The notes below the pieces were generated by a model. That model saw only the letters and a list, made by a program, of their open reading frames with translations. It was not told the DNA's origin and did not search any database. 64,000 nucleotides of DNA from contig CALMYJ010000004.1 of assembly GCA_937873715.1 (NCBI GenBank), positions 262,722 to 326,721 of the forward strand, written 5' to 3'. This document shows positions 33,989 to 43,053 of this stretch, piece after piece; positions within the stretch are counted from its first letter, which is position 1; each line of letters opens with the position of its first letter. The translations under genes were made by a program, and so were the position numbers. Source of the DNA: an uncultured Chitinophagaceae bacterium. GTDB lineage: Bacteria > Bacteroidota > Bacteroidia > Chitinophagales > Chitinophagaceae.

Positions 33989-35332
33989 TTACCGGTCGAA
34001 CAGCAGCCTTTTGCCTTTTGCCGATTCATTCCAGCCCGCTTCGCCGCCATATACCATTGTGCCGTTTACAAATGTTTTTTCTACAGATGCAGGAAAGGTA
34101 AAATTCTCTAAGGGGCTCCAGCCGCATTTGTATAAAATATTTTCTTTGCTTACAGTAAAAGGCTTGTTCATGTTAACCACGGCCAGGTCGGCATAATACC
34201 CTTCACGAATAAAACCCCTTTCGGCAATATTGTACAATATCGCATTGTTATGGCTCATTTTTTCCACCACTTTTTCGATGCTTATTTTGCCGTTTTTAGC
34301 ATAATACAGCATCACGGGCAGGGAGTGCTGTACAAAAGGTACGCCACCATGTGCTTTTTCGTAGGGTTCGTTTTTTTCTTCAATGGTATGCGGTGCATGG
34401 TCGGTAGAGATGGCGTCTATCCTGTCATCCAGCAAGGCCTCCCAGAGGGCCGCTTTATTAAAGGGGGCCTTAATGGCCGGGTTGCATTTTATTTTATTGC
34501 CCTGCAGCGCATAGTCATCACTGGTATAGTGCAGGTGGTGCACGCAGGCCTCGCAGGTAATGCGTTTTTCGGCAAGGGGCAGCATATTCGAAAAAAGTGC
34601 CAGTTCCTTAGCCGTGGTAATATGCAGGATATGCAGCCGGCTGTTGTGCTTTTTGGCTAATTGAATGGCATACAGCGAAGATTCAAAGCAGGCTTCCTCA
34701 TTTTTAATGATGGGGTGGTCGGCAGCAGTAAGTTCGGGCTTTTGTACTTTCAGCTTTTCATAATTCTGCTTCATTATCCTTTCGTCTTCGCAATGCGTGG
34801 CAATAAGCATTTGGCTTTCGGCAAAAATTTTGTCCAGTATGGCCGGGTTATCCAGCAGCAGGTTACCCGTAGAGGAGCCCATGAAAATTTTAATACCGCA
34901 TACTTCCCTGCGTTTATCATTTGTTCTTAACGCTTCATCGGCATTATCATTGCTGGTGCCCATATAAAAGGAGTAATTGGCCAGCGATGTTTGTGCAGCA
35001 ATTGCAAATTTTTCTTCCAGCAGTTGTTGGGTAAAAGTTGGTGGTATGGTATTGGGCATATCCATAAAGGAAGTAACGCCACCGGCTACTGCTGCTTTAG
35101 ATTCCTGGTAAATGCCCCCTTTGAAAGTGAGGCCGGGTTCCCGAAAATGCACATGGTTATCGATAACTCCCGGCAACAGGTATTTGCCTTCGCCATTAAT
35201 TTCGGTGATCTTTCCGGGTACATCCATCACCGCAGCAATTTTTTCTATTCTTTCACCGGCAATAAGCACATCCATGGCTTTAGTGTTTCCTTCATTCACC
35301 ACCAGGATATTTTTAAAAAGATATCTTTGCAT
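33989..35332 (-). CDS. pyrC: Dihydroorotase
   Basis: A 447-residue amidohydrolase of the class I dihydroorotase type, making dihydroorotate in pyrimidine synthesis. Metal ligands H60 and H62 are in GVIDNHVHFREPG. Further signatures are KGGIYQESKAAVAGGVTS, FMDMPNT, GIKIFMGSSTG, TCEACVHHL and the catalytic aspartate region ISTDHAPHT. Length and order match the family. Similar sequence is also shared by allantoinase and hydantoinase, so assignment as dihydroorotase rests on the REPG and MPNT stretches. It heads a leftward group with the MutS-like gene and ABC exporter. Confidence 0.88.
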   Translation of the reverse strand: MQRYLFKNILVVNEGNTKAMDVLIAGERIEKIAAVMDVPGKITEINGEGKYLLPGVIDNHVHFREPGLTFKGGIYQESKAAVAGGVTSFMDMPNTIPPTFTQQLLEEKFAIAAQTSLANYSFYMGTSNDNADEALRTNDKRREVCGIKIFMGSSTGNLLLDNPAILDKIFAESQMLIATHCEDERIMKQNYEKLKVQKPELTAADHPIIKNEEACFESSLYAIQLAKKHNSRLHILHITTAKELALFSNMLPLAEKRITCEACVHHLHYTSDDYALQGNKIKCNPAIKAPFNKAALWEALLDDRIDAISTDHAPHTIEEKNEPYEKAHGGVPFVQHSLPVMLYYAKNGKISIEKVVEKMSHNNAILYNIAERGFIREGYYADLAVVNMNKPFTVSKENILYKCGWSPLENFTFPASVEKTFVNGTMVYGGEAGWNESAKGKRLLFDR

Positions 35333-35365
35333 ATATTGAAAAAGTTTATAGTTTAATTATCCGGC

Positions 35366-37060
35366 ATGCAAATTATCAAAAGCTTATGCAAACTGCTGTT
35401 TTTTATTTCCCCTGCAGCAGTTATGGCACAGTCTGCTAATCTTACCCAGGGCGATAAAATATTTCATTTTATAGACAGGTTCGAAATCAAGTACGGGCAC
35501 AATACTGATATTAATTTTTCTACCATCAAGCCATTGAACCGTAAATATGTGGTGCAGGAGGCAGAATTTTTTGATAGTGTTGCCCGGGCTAATCCTGCTG
35601 CCATAAAGTTTAGCCGTATTGATCAATTCAATATGCGCCGCCTGCTGATGAACAATACCGAATGGGTAACCGGCAGTAAGGAAGATTTTAAAAGCGAAAG
35701 GCCCATCCTGAAATATTTTTACCGCAGCAAGCCCAACCTGCTTGAGGTAAATGAAAAAGATTTTTTCCTGGCAATTAATCCTGTGCTTAACCTGCAGTAC
35801 GGCAGCCAGTCGGGCAACGATGATGCTATGTTCCTCAACACCCGTGGCGCAACTATGCGTGGGCTTATTGCCCGTAAAATTGCTTTTGCTGCATCCCTTA
35901 CAGATAACCAGGAGCGTGGCCCATCGTATTTTTTTGATAAGGTAAATAACCTCAGGGCTGTGCCAGGAGTAGGGTTTTACAAAAACTTTAAAAGAAGGGC
36001 TTTCGATTATTTTGATGCCCGTGGTTATGTAGCTTTTAATGCCGCAAAATATGTGGATATACAATTTGGGTTCGATAAAAACTTTATTGGCAACGGCTAT
36101 CGCAGTTTGTTTTTAAGCGATTGGGGAAACAGCTATTTGTTTTTAAAACTAAATACCAAAATCTGGAAGTTTAACTACCAGAACATTTTTGCAGAAGTGA
36201 TGCCGCAGTTTGTAAAGCAGGGCGATAGCCTGCTCGATAGAAAATATATGGCTACGCATCACCTGAGTGTGAACGTAACCAAATGGTTAAATATCGGCTT
36301 GTTTGAAACGGTGATGTTTGGCCGAAAAAATAATTTCGACTTCCAGTACCTCAACCCCATTATTTTTTACCGTCATATCGAGGGTATGGTGGGCAGCCCT
36401 GATAATGCGCTGGCTGGTATTGATTTTAAAGCAAATGTGGCACAACGCCTGCAATTTTACGGGCAGTTGTTATTAGATGAATTTAAGCTGTCGCAAATAA
36501 GGGCAAATACAGGCTGGTGGGCCAATAAATGGGGCCTGCAGCTTGGTGCAAAATATACAGATGCTTTTGGTGTAGCTAATTTGGATGTACAGGTAGAATC
36601 GAACCGGGTGCGGCCATTTACCTATTCGCACAACAATATTATTTCTAACGTGACGCACTACAATCAGCCACTGGCACATCCGCTGGGGGCTAATTTCCAG
36701 GAGTTTATCGGCATCATCAGGTACCAGCCTGCGCCACGCTGGTATGTGCATGCCCGTGTAATTTATTATAACCAGGGCCTCGATAGCCTTAATGGCCGCA
36801 ATTATGGCGGCAATCCCTTTAGGTTGCCTACCGACCAGCGTATTGGCGATTTTGGCTATAACATCGGCAGTGGCCGAAAAGCAACCTGCCTCAATGCCCT
36901 GCTGGCCCTTACTTACGAGCCCTGGGAAAATATTAATATAGATTTGAGCCTGCAGCAACGCAATTACAGCATTGCCAACGATGCTGCTTCAAAAAACAAC
37001 TCTACTTTAATTACGGCAGGAGTAAGAATGAATATTTTCAGGAGGGAGTACGATTTTTAA
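35366..37060 (+). CDS. Outer-membrane beta-barrel protein, RemB/Wzi-like, function unclear
   Basis: A 564-residue exported protein. The signal peptide ends SPAAVMAQ at about residue 22. From about residue 110 the sequence alternates hydrophobic and polar residues in beta strands rich in aromatics (FLAINPVLNLQYG, YVAFNAAKYVDIQFGFD, WANKWGLQLGAKY) and ends in a terminal aromatic strand ending RREYDF, typical of barrels. The stretch FIGNGYRSLFLSDWGNSYLFLKL resembles proteins annotated as gliding motility RemB or capsule assembly Wzi in Bacteroidota. I could not confirm by search. It is divergent from dihydroorotase with only 33 bp between them and next to an S9 peptidase. Confidence 0.7.
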   Translation: MQIIKSLCKLLFFISPAAVMAQSANLTQGDKIFHFIDRFEIKYGHNTDINFSTIKPLNRKYVVQEAEFFDSVARANPAAIKFSRIDQFNMRRLLMNNTEWVTGSKEDFKSERPILKYFYRSKPNLLEVNEKDFFLAINPVLNLQYGSQSGNDDAMFLNTRGATMRGLIARKIAFAASLTDNQERGPSYFFDKVNNLRAVPGVGFYKNFKRRAFDYFDARGYVAFNAAKYVDIQFGFDKNFIGNGYRSLFLSDWGNSYLFLKLNTKIWKFNYQNIFAEVMPQFVKQGDSLLDRKYMATHHLSVNVTKWLNIGLFETVMFGRKNNFDFQYLNPIIFYRHIEGMVGSPDNALAGIDFKANVAQRLQFYGQLLLDEFKLSQIRANTGWWANKWGLQLGAKYTDAFGVANLDVQVESNRVRPFTYSHNNIISNVTHYNQPLAHPLGANFQEFIGIIRYQPAPRWYVHARVIYYNQGLDSLNGRNYGGNPFRLPTDQRIGDFGYNIGSGRKATCLNALLALTYEPWENINIDLSLQQRNYSIANDAASKNNSTLITAGVRMNIFRREYDF

Positions 37061-37070
37061 CGCTTTACCC

Positions 37071-37078
37071 TATTTTTG
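37071..37078 (+). promoter_or_regulatory. -7 box before the S9 peptidase gene
   Basis: TATTTTTG matches TAnnTTTG exactly, 10 bp past the previous stop. It would give about 100 nt of leader to the ATG at 37189. No matching TTTG -33 box is seen. Confidence 0.35.
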
Positions 37079-37188
37079 CCGCCACTTTAACCTTTTACCT
37101 TATCCCATCTACAACCGTGGCCGCCCTGTAACTGTTGCATTGCAGCAGTAAAATTTTTATTTTACAAAAACAACATTACAACCTTCTT

Positions 37189-39447
37189 ATGACAAGACGA
37201 TTTGCCTGTGTATGGCTTTTGGCGTTACAATTGCCCATAGCTGCAACGGCACAAAAGGCTAAACCCAAAATTCCATTAGAAGCCATTTGGAGCGGATATT
37301 TTGATGAGCGAAAACTCAATGTGCACATGATGCACCAAAGCAACCGCTTTGCATTTGTGGAGGCCGACCCCGCCAAAAACCTGCAAATGATTTTTTCGCT
37401 CGATTTTGAAACAGGTAAACTCATTGATACTGTTTTCAGCAACCAGGTAAAGCTGCCCAACGATTCGCTGCCACTAACTTTTACTTACTTCGAAGATTTT
37501 GAATTTGCACCAGATGATAACCGGATACTGATTAAAACACAATCTGAAAGGCTTTTTCGCAACAGTACCAAAGAAGCCTGCTATGTATGGAACAGCACAC
37601 AAAAAAACATTCGCCCTGTACTCACCAGCGGTAAGCAGAGTTATGCCAGTTTTTCGCCCGACTCTAAAAAACTGGCCTTTATTTTCAACAACAACCTGCT
37701 GATAAAAAACCTGGAGAATGAAGAGATAAAGCATTTAACCGTGGATGGCAGACCCAGCGAAATACTTTATGGCGCTGCAAATGCCTTATACGAAAATGGC
37801 TTTGGCCTGGCAAAAATGTATGCGTGGAGTAATGATGGTGAAAAGATAGCTTTTATCCGGCTGGATGAGCGCCCCGTTACACAATTTCCAATTACTGTTT
37901 TTAATAACCTGTACCCTGAGGTACATAAAATGCCCTATCCCAAGGCTGGCGAAGCTATACCTAAGGCAGATGTGTATGTGTACAATATAAAATACGAAGT
38001 GCTTACAAAAATGGACGTGGGTATTAACCCCGACCAGTATATCACCGGCTTTAGCTGGAATGCAGATGGCACCGCCCTTTTTATACAACGCCTCAACCGC
38101 AAACAGCAGTTGCTTGAGGTATTGCAGGCCGATAGCAAAACGGGAGCATCGCAGGTAATTTTTGCCGAAGAAAAAAATGATTATATCAAATTTAATCCCG
38201 GCAATGGCATATATATCGCTTCACGCAATAGTTTACTGTGGCTGAGCGAAAAAAATGGCTACAATCATATTTACGAAATTAGCCTGGATAGTAAAAGAGA
38301 TACAGCCATAACTAAAGGCAATTGGGAAGTATTTACCATCAATGCAATTGATGAAGAGGAAGGCTACATTTATTATACAGCTAACGAAAATGAAGGCATC
38401 AACCGCAGCCTGTACCGCATTAAGTTTAATGGAAGCAGCAGGCTTAAGCTTAGCGAAGCAGGCGGCTATCACCGGGCTTACTTTACCGCCAATAAAAAAT
38501 ATTTCCTGGATGTGCACAGCAGCATCAGCACACCGGCTGCTTACCAGATGTACACCGCCAGTGGCAGGCCTTTGTTTCAAAAATTAATCATCAACAAGGA
38601 GTTAAAAGGCAGATTGAATGATTTTATCATTCCTGGCACAAGCCTCGAAACATTTGCCCTGCCGGGCAGAAAACTCAACGGATTTTATATTGAGCCACCA
38701 GCCGCAGCACAACGGCAGCATGCACCTGTACTGCTGTATGTATATGGGTCGCCCGAAAAAGAATTTGTGCTGGATAAATGGGGCGAACGCCTGATGCTGA
38801 CGCTGCAATATTTTGCTGCACAGGGTTATGTAGTAGTGGCGGTAGATCCCCGGGGTACACCAGGTAACGGTGAGGCATTTAGAAAAATGAGTTACAAAAA
38901 TTTTGGCGAATTAGCCATAGAAGATATGCTGACTGTACGCCGTTATTTACAACAAAATACAATACCCTATATGGATACAGCACGTACAGCATTGTGTGGT
39001 TGGAGCTATGGCGGCTACCTGGCTGCATTAGCGGCTACCAAATATCCCGGCAGGTTCAGGGCTGCTGTAGCCATAGCGCCGGTAACCGACTGGAAACTGT
39101 ACGAAAATATTTTTACCGAGCGCTACCTTGAGTTGCCCGGCGAAAACCCGGATTTGTATTATAACCTGTCGCCGGTAAATTTTGTAGACAGCTACCAGGG
39201 CAACCTGCTATTGGTGCATGGTACGGCTGATGATAATGTGCATTTTCAAAACAGTATGGCGCTGAGTAAGGCATTGATAAAAGCCAATAAACAGTTTGAT
39301 CAGCAGTTTTATCCTGATTACCTGCACGACATTAATGACCATACACCAAATATGGCCAGGATACACCTGTTTAATAAAATAGAAGCTTTTTTAAAAGATA
39401 AGCTGAAGGCCGGTATAGCTATAAAACCGGCTGGTAAAAAACAGTAG
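37189..39447 (+). CDS. S9 family prolyl oligopeptidase / dipeptidyl peptidase IV-like
   Basis: A 752-residue exported serine peptidase. The ATG at 37189 gives a signal peptide ending PIAATAQ; an upstream in-frame start adds an unlikely extension. The N-terminal half is a DPP IV beta-propeller ([16 protein letters not shown]), and the C-terminal half an alpha/beta-hydrolase. The catalytic triad is S606 in [11 protein letters not shown]681 in [11 protein letters not shown] and H713 in YPDYLHDIN. It probably removes Xaa-Pro dipeptides from the N-termini of peptides outside the inner membrane. It converges on porT with 6 bp between stops. Confidence 0.92.
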   Translation: MTRRFACVWLLALQLPIAATAQKAKPKIPLEAIWSGYFDERKLNVHMMHQSNRFAFVEADPAKNLQMIFSLDFETGKLIDTVFSNQVKLPNDSLPLTFTYFEDFEFAPDDNRILIKTQSERLFRNSTKEACYVWNSTQKNIRPVLTSGKQSYASFSPDSKKLAFIFNNNLLIKNLENEEIKHLTVDGRPSEILYGAANALYENGFGLAKMYAWSNDGEKIAFIRLDERPVTQFPITVFNNLYPEVHKMPYPKAGEAIPKADVYVYNIKYEVLTKMDVGINPDQYITGFSWNADGTALFIQRLNRKQQLLEVLQADSKTGASQVIFAEEKNDYIKFNPGNGIYIASRNSLLWLSEKNGYNHIYEISLDSKRDTAITKGNWEVFTINAIDEEEGYIYYTANENEGINRSLYRIKFNGSSRLKLSEAGGYHRAYFTANKKYFLDVHSSISTPAAYQMYTASGRPLFQKLIINKELKGRLNDFIIPGTSLETFALPGRKLNGFYIEPPAAAQRQHAPVLLYVYGSPEKEFVLDKWGERLMLTLQYFAAQGYVVVAVDPRGTPGNGEAFRKMSYKNFGELAIEDMLTVRRYLQQNTIPYMDTARTALCGWSYGGYLAALAATKYPGRFRAAVAIAPVTDWKLYENIFTERYLELPGENPDLYYNLSPVNFVDSYQGNLLLVHGTADDNVHFQNSMALSKALIKANKQFDQQFYPDYLHDINDHTPNMARIHLFNKIEAFLKDKLKAGIAIKPAGKKQ

Positions 39448-39453
39448 GCTGCA

Positions 39454-40200
39454 CTACTCTACAGTAAGCGAAAACATAATCATCCTGGAGTTGATTTTGT
39501 CGATATTGCTGGAGTATTTTAGAGCGGCGTTGCGATTGTGCAGGTTGGCAAATCCCCAGCTTACCTTTAACTCCGGGGTAAGTACAAAGTAAGGGAAGTA
39601 AATATGAAAACCCAGCCCACCTTCTACAGAATAATCAAAGGGCTTTAAGGTTACCAGTTCGTCGGTATTTTTTTTACCGGCATTGGCAGCCAGGTCGTAA
39701 TCTAATTTCATGCCCGCAATCGTATACACTTTCATGTTATGAATACGGTCGCTGCTAAATTTTAACTGCACCGGGAAGCTTAGGGATATAGACTGAATTT
39801 TCTTTATCGTGAGTGGGTTTTCGCCAGCAGGCCTGTCGGGATAAGTAAGCCTGTATTCAAAAGCTTTTTCGCTAAAGGTGAGGTTGAGCGGATAAGTGCG
39901 TATGTCGAAATGTTCACTAATGTTCAGGTTAACCAGCCAGGCCAGGTTGATGCCGGTATTATTGATACTTTCAATACCCATGACGGTATCGCCATTCATC
40001 TGTGGGTTTAAAAAATTGGGGTGATGGGTAAAGTTGAAATGCGATTTATTAAAACCCAGGTTGATGCCGAAATGGTATAGCTTACTGTCGTGGTCGGGCA
40101 GGTTAACCTGGCTGCGCAACTGTGCAGATGCAGTATTGCTGCAACATGCGGCAACAATAAAAAATATACAGGTTATTTGTCTCCGCAATAAATAGTGCAT
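39454..40200 (-). CDS. porT: Type IX secretion / gliding-associated outer-membrane protein PorT
   Basis: A 248-residue protein with a signal peptide ending NTASAQ. The mature part is a small beta-barrel: FGINLGFNKSHFNF, NISEHFDIRTYPLNLTF, SISLSFPVQLKFSSDR, MKVYTIAGMKLDYDLAANAG and the final strand KINSRMIMFSLTVE. This matches PorT/SprT, a protein required for type IX secretion and, in gliding species, motility. It overlaps the end of ubiE by 28 bp; this ubiE-porT order is common in Bacteroidota. The giant T9SS cargo at 12-20 kb would need this machine. Other Por/Gld genes are not in the window. Confidence 0.88.
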   Translation of the reverse strand: MHYLLRRQITCIFFIVAACCSNTASAQLRSQVNLPDHDSKLYHFGINLGFNKSHFNFTHHPNFLNPQMNGDTVMGIESINNTGINLAWLVNLNISEHFDIRTYPLNLTFSEKAFEYRLTYPDRPAGENPLTIKKIQSISLSFPVQLKFSSDRIHNMKVYTIAGMKLDYDLAANAGKKNTDELVTLKPFDYSVEGGLGFHIYFPYFVLTPELKVSWGFANLHNRNAALKYSSNIDKINSRMIMFSLTVE

Positions 40201-40916
40201 ATTCCTAAACTCAGGGGTTTATAATAAGTGTTGGCATAGCCAAGCTGATCTAAAACTGTAGTAAAATTTTTTCCTTCAGGAAATTTTTTGATTGATTCGT
40301 CGAGATATTTATACGCATTGCGGTTTTTCGAAAATAATTTACCTGCTGCTGGGGCTACCGTATGCATATACAGGCTGTATAATTGCTTCATGCCAGCCGC
40401 TTTAGGTTTGCTGAATTCCAGCACCACTAATTTGCCACCCGGCCGCAGCACTCTTTTTATTTCGGCCAGTCCCTGTTCCAGGTGCTGAAAATTACGAACA
40501 CCAAACGCCACAGTTACAGCATCAAACGAGTTGTCGGCGAAGTTTATTGTTTCGCTATCGCCCTGTTGCAGGCTGATTAGGTGGCCCAGTTTCAGCTTTT
40601 CTACTTTTTTGCGGCCCAGTTCCAGCATGCCGTTGCTGATGTCGATACCAACGATGCTTTTGGGTTGAAGTGTGCTGCAGGCCATGATGGCCACATCGGC
40701 TGTGCCGGTGGCTACATCCAGTATTGTTTGGGGGTTGAGGTTTTTAAGTTGTGCCAGGGCTTTTTTGCGCCAGCGTATATCTGTGCCGGCACTTAAAAAA
40801 CGATTCAAAAAATCGTACCGGAAAGCAATGCTGTCGAACATGCCAGCCACCTGCTCTTTTTTGGAGAGGGTGGAGCCTTGCAGGGGGGTTACTTTGTCGT
40901 GTGCAAATTCTGCCAT
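40173..40916 (-). CDS. ubiE: Demethylmenaquinone methyltransferase UbiE/MenG
   Basis: A 247-residue SAM-dependent methyltransferase from the ATG at 40916 (the earlier TTG sits next to the promoter box). Family motifs are MFDSIAFRYDFLNRFLSAGTD-like N-terminus, the SAM loop ILDVATGTADVAIMA, VGIDISNGMLELGRKK, and the C-terminal FGVRNFQHLEQGLAEIKRVL. It methylates demethylmenaquinone, the last step of menaquinone synthesis expected in this phylum. Its last 28 bases overlap porT. It is divergent from engB, with a promoter box next to the start. Confidence 0.95.
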   Translation of the reverse strand: MAEFAHDKVTPLQGSTLSKKEQVAGMFDSIAFRYDFLNRFLSAGTDIRWRKKALAQLKNLNPQTILDVATGTADVAIMACSTLQPKSIVGIDISNGMLELGRKKVEKLKLGHLISLQQGDSETINFADNSFDAVTVAFGVRNFQHLEQGLAEIKRVLRPGGKLVVLEFSKPKAAGMKQLYSLYMHTVAPAAGKLFSKNRNAYKYLDESIKKFPEGKNFTTVLDQLGYANTYYKPLSLGICTIYCGDK

Positions 40917-40922
40917 TAGCGG

Positions 40923-40930
40923 CAAAGATA
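40923..40930 (-). promoter_or_regulatory. -7 box for ubiE
   Basis: The minus strand reads TATCTTTG, ending 6 bp before the ubiE ATG. A TTTG lies 17 bp upstream of it. The predicted start falls at the start codon, suggesting a leaderless mRNA. Confidence 0.55.
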
Positions 40931-41022
40931 AAGGGTTTGTGTTTGTGCAAAGTGGGTTGTTAAGGGAGATTAACAGGGTATTCTATTTAGGATAATGCCA
41001 TCAACCTTTACTTTTCCTCTTC

Positions 41023-41030
41023 TATCTTTG
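41023..41030 (+). promoter_or_regulatory. -7 box for engB
   Basis: TATCTTTG matches TAnnTTTG exactly and ends 4 bp before the engB ATG at 41035. It mirrors the ubiE box in the same divergent gap, so transcription would start at about the ATG. No clear -33 box. Confidence 0.5.
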
Positions 41031-41034
41031 CCTC

Positions 41035-41658
41035 ATGCACATCAAACAGGCAAAGTACCTCATTAGCAGCCCCGATTATGATAAATGCCCTGCCCCGGAT
41101 AAACCGGAGTATGCTTTTATTGGCCGTAGTAATGTGGGCAAATCTTCGCTGATTAATATGCTGTGCAATAATGATAAGCTGGCAAAAACTTCGGCTTCAC
41201 CCGGTAAAACACAACTCATCAACCATTTTGAAATTACCAGCGTGGCAGATGTGGCTGGCAAAAAGGAAACCCAGTGGTACCTGGTAGATTTGCCGGGCTA
41301 TGGCTTTGCCAAAGTAAGCCTTAGCAGCCGCCGCCGCTGGGAGCAGATGATTGAAGGCTATCTCCGCAAAAGGGAAAATTTAAAAATGGTATTTGTGCTC
41401 ATCGATGCCCGGCATACCCCTCAAAAAATAGACCTTGAATTTATTAACCGCCTCGATAAATGGCAGGTACCCGTTACAGTAATATTCACCAAAGCGGATA
41501 AAGAAACCCAGGCCGTGGTGGCAAAAAATGTAAAACTGTTTTTAACCACATTGGGCCAAGGCTGGCAGTTTCTTCCACAGCATTTTGTAAGCAGCGCCGT
41601 AAAAAAATCCGGCAGGGATAAAATATTAGGCCTCATCCAGGAACTGAACGAAGGATAA
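41035..41658 (+). CDS. engB: Ribosome biogenesis GTP-binding protein EngB/YsxC
   Basis: A 207-residue GTPase of the YihA/YsxC family needed for large ribosomal subunit assembly. G motifs are in order: G1 GRSNVGKSSLIN, G2 region KTSASPGKTQLINHF, G3 DLPGYGFAKV, G4 IFTKADKE and G5 FVSSAVKKSG. Length is normal. The start ATG lies just after a promoter box. It is divergent from ubiE. A dispersed-type repeat element follows the stop. Confidence 0.96.
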   Translation: MHIKQAKYLISSPDYDKCPAPDKPEYAFIGRSNVGKSSLINMLCNNDKLAKTSASPGKTQLINHFEITSVADVAGKKETQWYLVDLPGYGFAKVSLSSRRRWEQMIEGYLRKRENLKMVFVLIDARHTPQKIDLEFINRLDKWQVPVTVIFTKADKETQAVVAKNVKLFLTTLGQGWQFLPQHFVSSAVKKSGRDKILGLIQELNEG

Positions 41659-41691
41659 GAATAACCACAGGTAAACAAAGCCATGTATGAT

Positions 41692-41760
41692 CCTTTGCGT
41701 TTGTGTGCCGGAGCGGTTTATTGTATTTAATATAAACGCAAAGGCGCTAAGCCGCAAAGT
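41692..41760. repeat. Intergenic repeat element: 11-bp inverted repeat plus 8-bp tandem units
   Basis: CCTTTGCGTTT (41692-41702) and AAACGCAAAGG (41734-41744) are perfect inverted copies around a 31-base loop. From 41737 three 8-bp units of form CGCWAAGN follow one another. CGCAAAG-rich short elements of this look are scattered in many bacterial genomes. It lies between engB and the GNAT-like gene and overlaps no gene. No T tract marks it as a terminator. Confidence 0.6.
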
Positions 41761-41804
41761 GATATCACCTGGTTGTAGTAATGCAGTGGTTAATACCCAT
41801 CCCT

Positions 41805-41812
41805 TATTTTTG
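41805..41812 (+). promoter_or_regulatory. -7 box for the GNAT-like gene
   Basis: TATTTTTG matches TAnnTTTG and ends 17 bp before the ATG at 41830. A -33 box is not evident. Confidence 0.42.
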
Positions 41813-41829
41813 CAACCTAAACCATCTTC

Positions 41830-42999
41830 ATGCAGCTTATACCTGTAACCGATACCAATACCGCAGCAGCATTTTTACAGGTAGCAGTGCAGCTTTATCA
41901 TAACCATCCCAACTGGATAAGACCACTGGATAAAGACATCAACGATGTATTTGATAAAAAAAGGAATAAAGCATTTCGTACAGGCGATGCAGTTAGATGG
42001 GTATTAAAAGATGACAGCGGCGTATTGATTGGTCGTATCGCTGCATTTACCAACAACAAGTACAAGAATAAGGGCGATGATATACCGGTAGGTGGCATCG
42101 GCTTTTTTGAGTGTATCAACAACCAGCAGGCGGCCAACCTGCTTTTTGATACCGCAAAGCAATGGCTCCAGCAAAAAGGCATGCAGGCTATGGATGGCCC
42201 CATAAATTTTGGTGAAAGAGACAGGTGGTGGGGGCTGGTAACCGAAGGCTTTATACCGCCCCTGTATGGTATGAATTATAATCACTCTTATTACCAGCAC
42301 TTATTTGAGCAATACGGCTTTCGGCTTTTTTTTAACCAGCTTTGTTTTTTTGTAGACCCCAAAGCACCAATATCCCCCAAAATAAGCGAAAGACATAAGC
42401 AGGTGGCGGCCAATAAAGATTTCACTTTTTGCACCCTCAAAAAAAAGCAGCTCGAAAAATTTGCCCTCGATTTTGCCACGGTATATAACAAAGCCTGGGC
42501 AGGGCATGGCGGCCTCAAGCAATTGGCGCCGGAGCAGGCAAAGCTGCTCTTTAAAAAAATGGAGCCGGTTATTGATGAACGCATTGTATACTTTGTATAC
42601 CATCAAAATAAGCCGGTAGCTGTTTTCCTCAACCTGCCCGACCTCAACCAGTATTTTAAACATTTTAATGGCAAATTTGGCCTGCTGCAAAAACTGTATT
42701 TTTTGTACCTGAAAAATTTTAAACCGGCCAAAAAGTTTACCGGCCTTGTATTTGGCGTAATACCCGAATGCCAGGGCAAAGGCCTGGATGCCTATCTTAT
42801 AGGCGAAGCATCCAAAATTTTACGCAGCAATGCCAGCCCCTATACCGATTTTGAAATGCAATGGATTGGCGATTTTAACCCCAAAATGCTTAATGTGGCC
42901 CAAAGCCTGGGCGAAGTATCGCAAAGCCGGCAACTCAGCACCTGGCGCTATCTTTTTGACAGCAGTAAAGCATTTAACCGCCACCCGATATTGATTTGA
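41830..42999 (+). CDS. GNAT-like N-acetyltransferase-fold protein, function unknown
   Basis: A 389-residue cytosolic protein. It has two halves that each look like a GNAT fold. The first includes WVLKDDSGVLIGRIAAFTNNKYKNKG and GGIGFFECINNQQAANLLFDTAKQWLQQKG, followed by MDGPINFGERDRWWGL. The second includes GLVFGVIPECQGKGLDAYLIGEA, where Q-x-x-G-x-G/A-like residues recall the acetyl-CoA loop. Homologues are common, unnamed proteins in Bacteroidota. No substrate can be proposed. It is followed by dnaX with a 54-bp gap. Confidence 0.72.
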   Translation: MQLIPVTDTNTAAAFLQVAVQLYHNHPNWIRPLDKDINDVFDKKRNKAFRTGDAVRWVLKDDSGVLIGRIAAFTNNKYKNKGDDIPVGGIGFFECINNQQAANLLFDTAKQWLQQKGMQAMDGPINFGERDRWWGLVTEGFIPPLYGMNYNHSYYQHLFEQYGFRLFFNQLCFFVDPKAPISPKISERHKQVAANKDFTFCTLKKKQLEKFALDFATVYNKAWAGHGGLKQLAPEQAKLLFKKMEPVIDERIVYFVYHQNKPVAVFLNLPDLNQYFKHFNGKFGLLQKLYFLYLKNFKPAKKFTGLVFGVIPECQGKGLDAYLIGEASKILRSNASPYTDFEMQWIGDFNPKMLNVAQSLGEVSQSRQLSTWRYLFDSSKAFNRHPILI

Positions 43000-43053
43000 T
43001 TTTGCAGATTTTAGCTTTTAGATTTGCCGAAAGGCAAAACCACCTGTGGCAAT

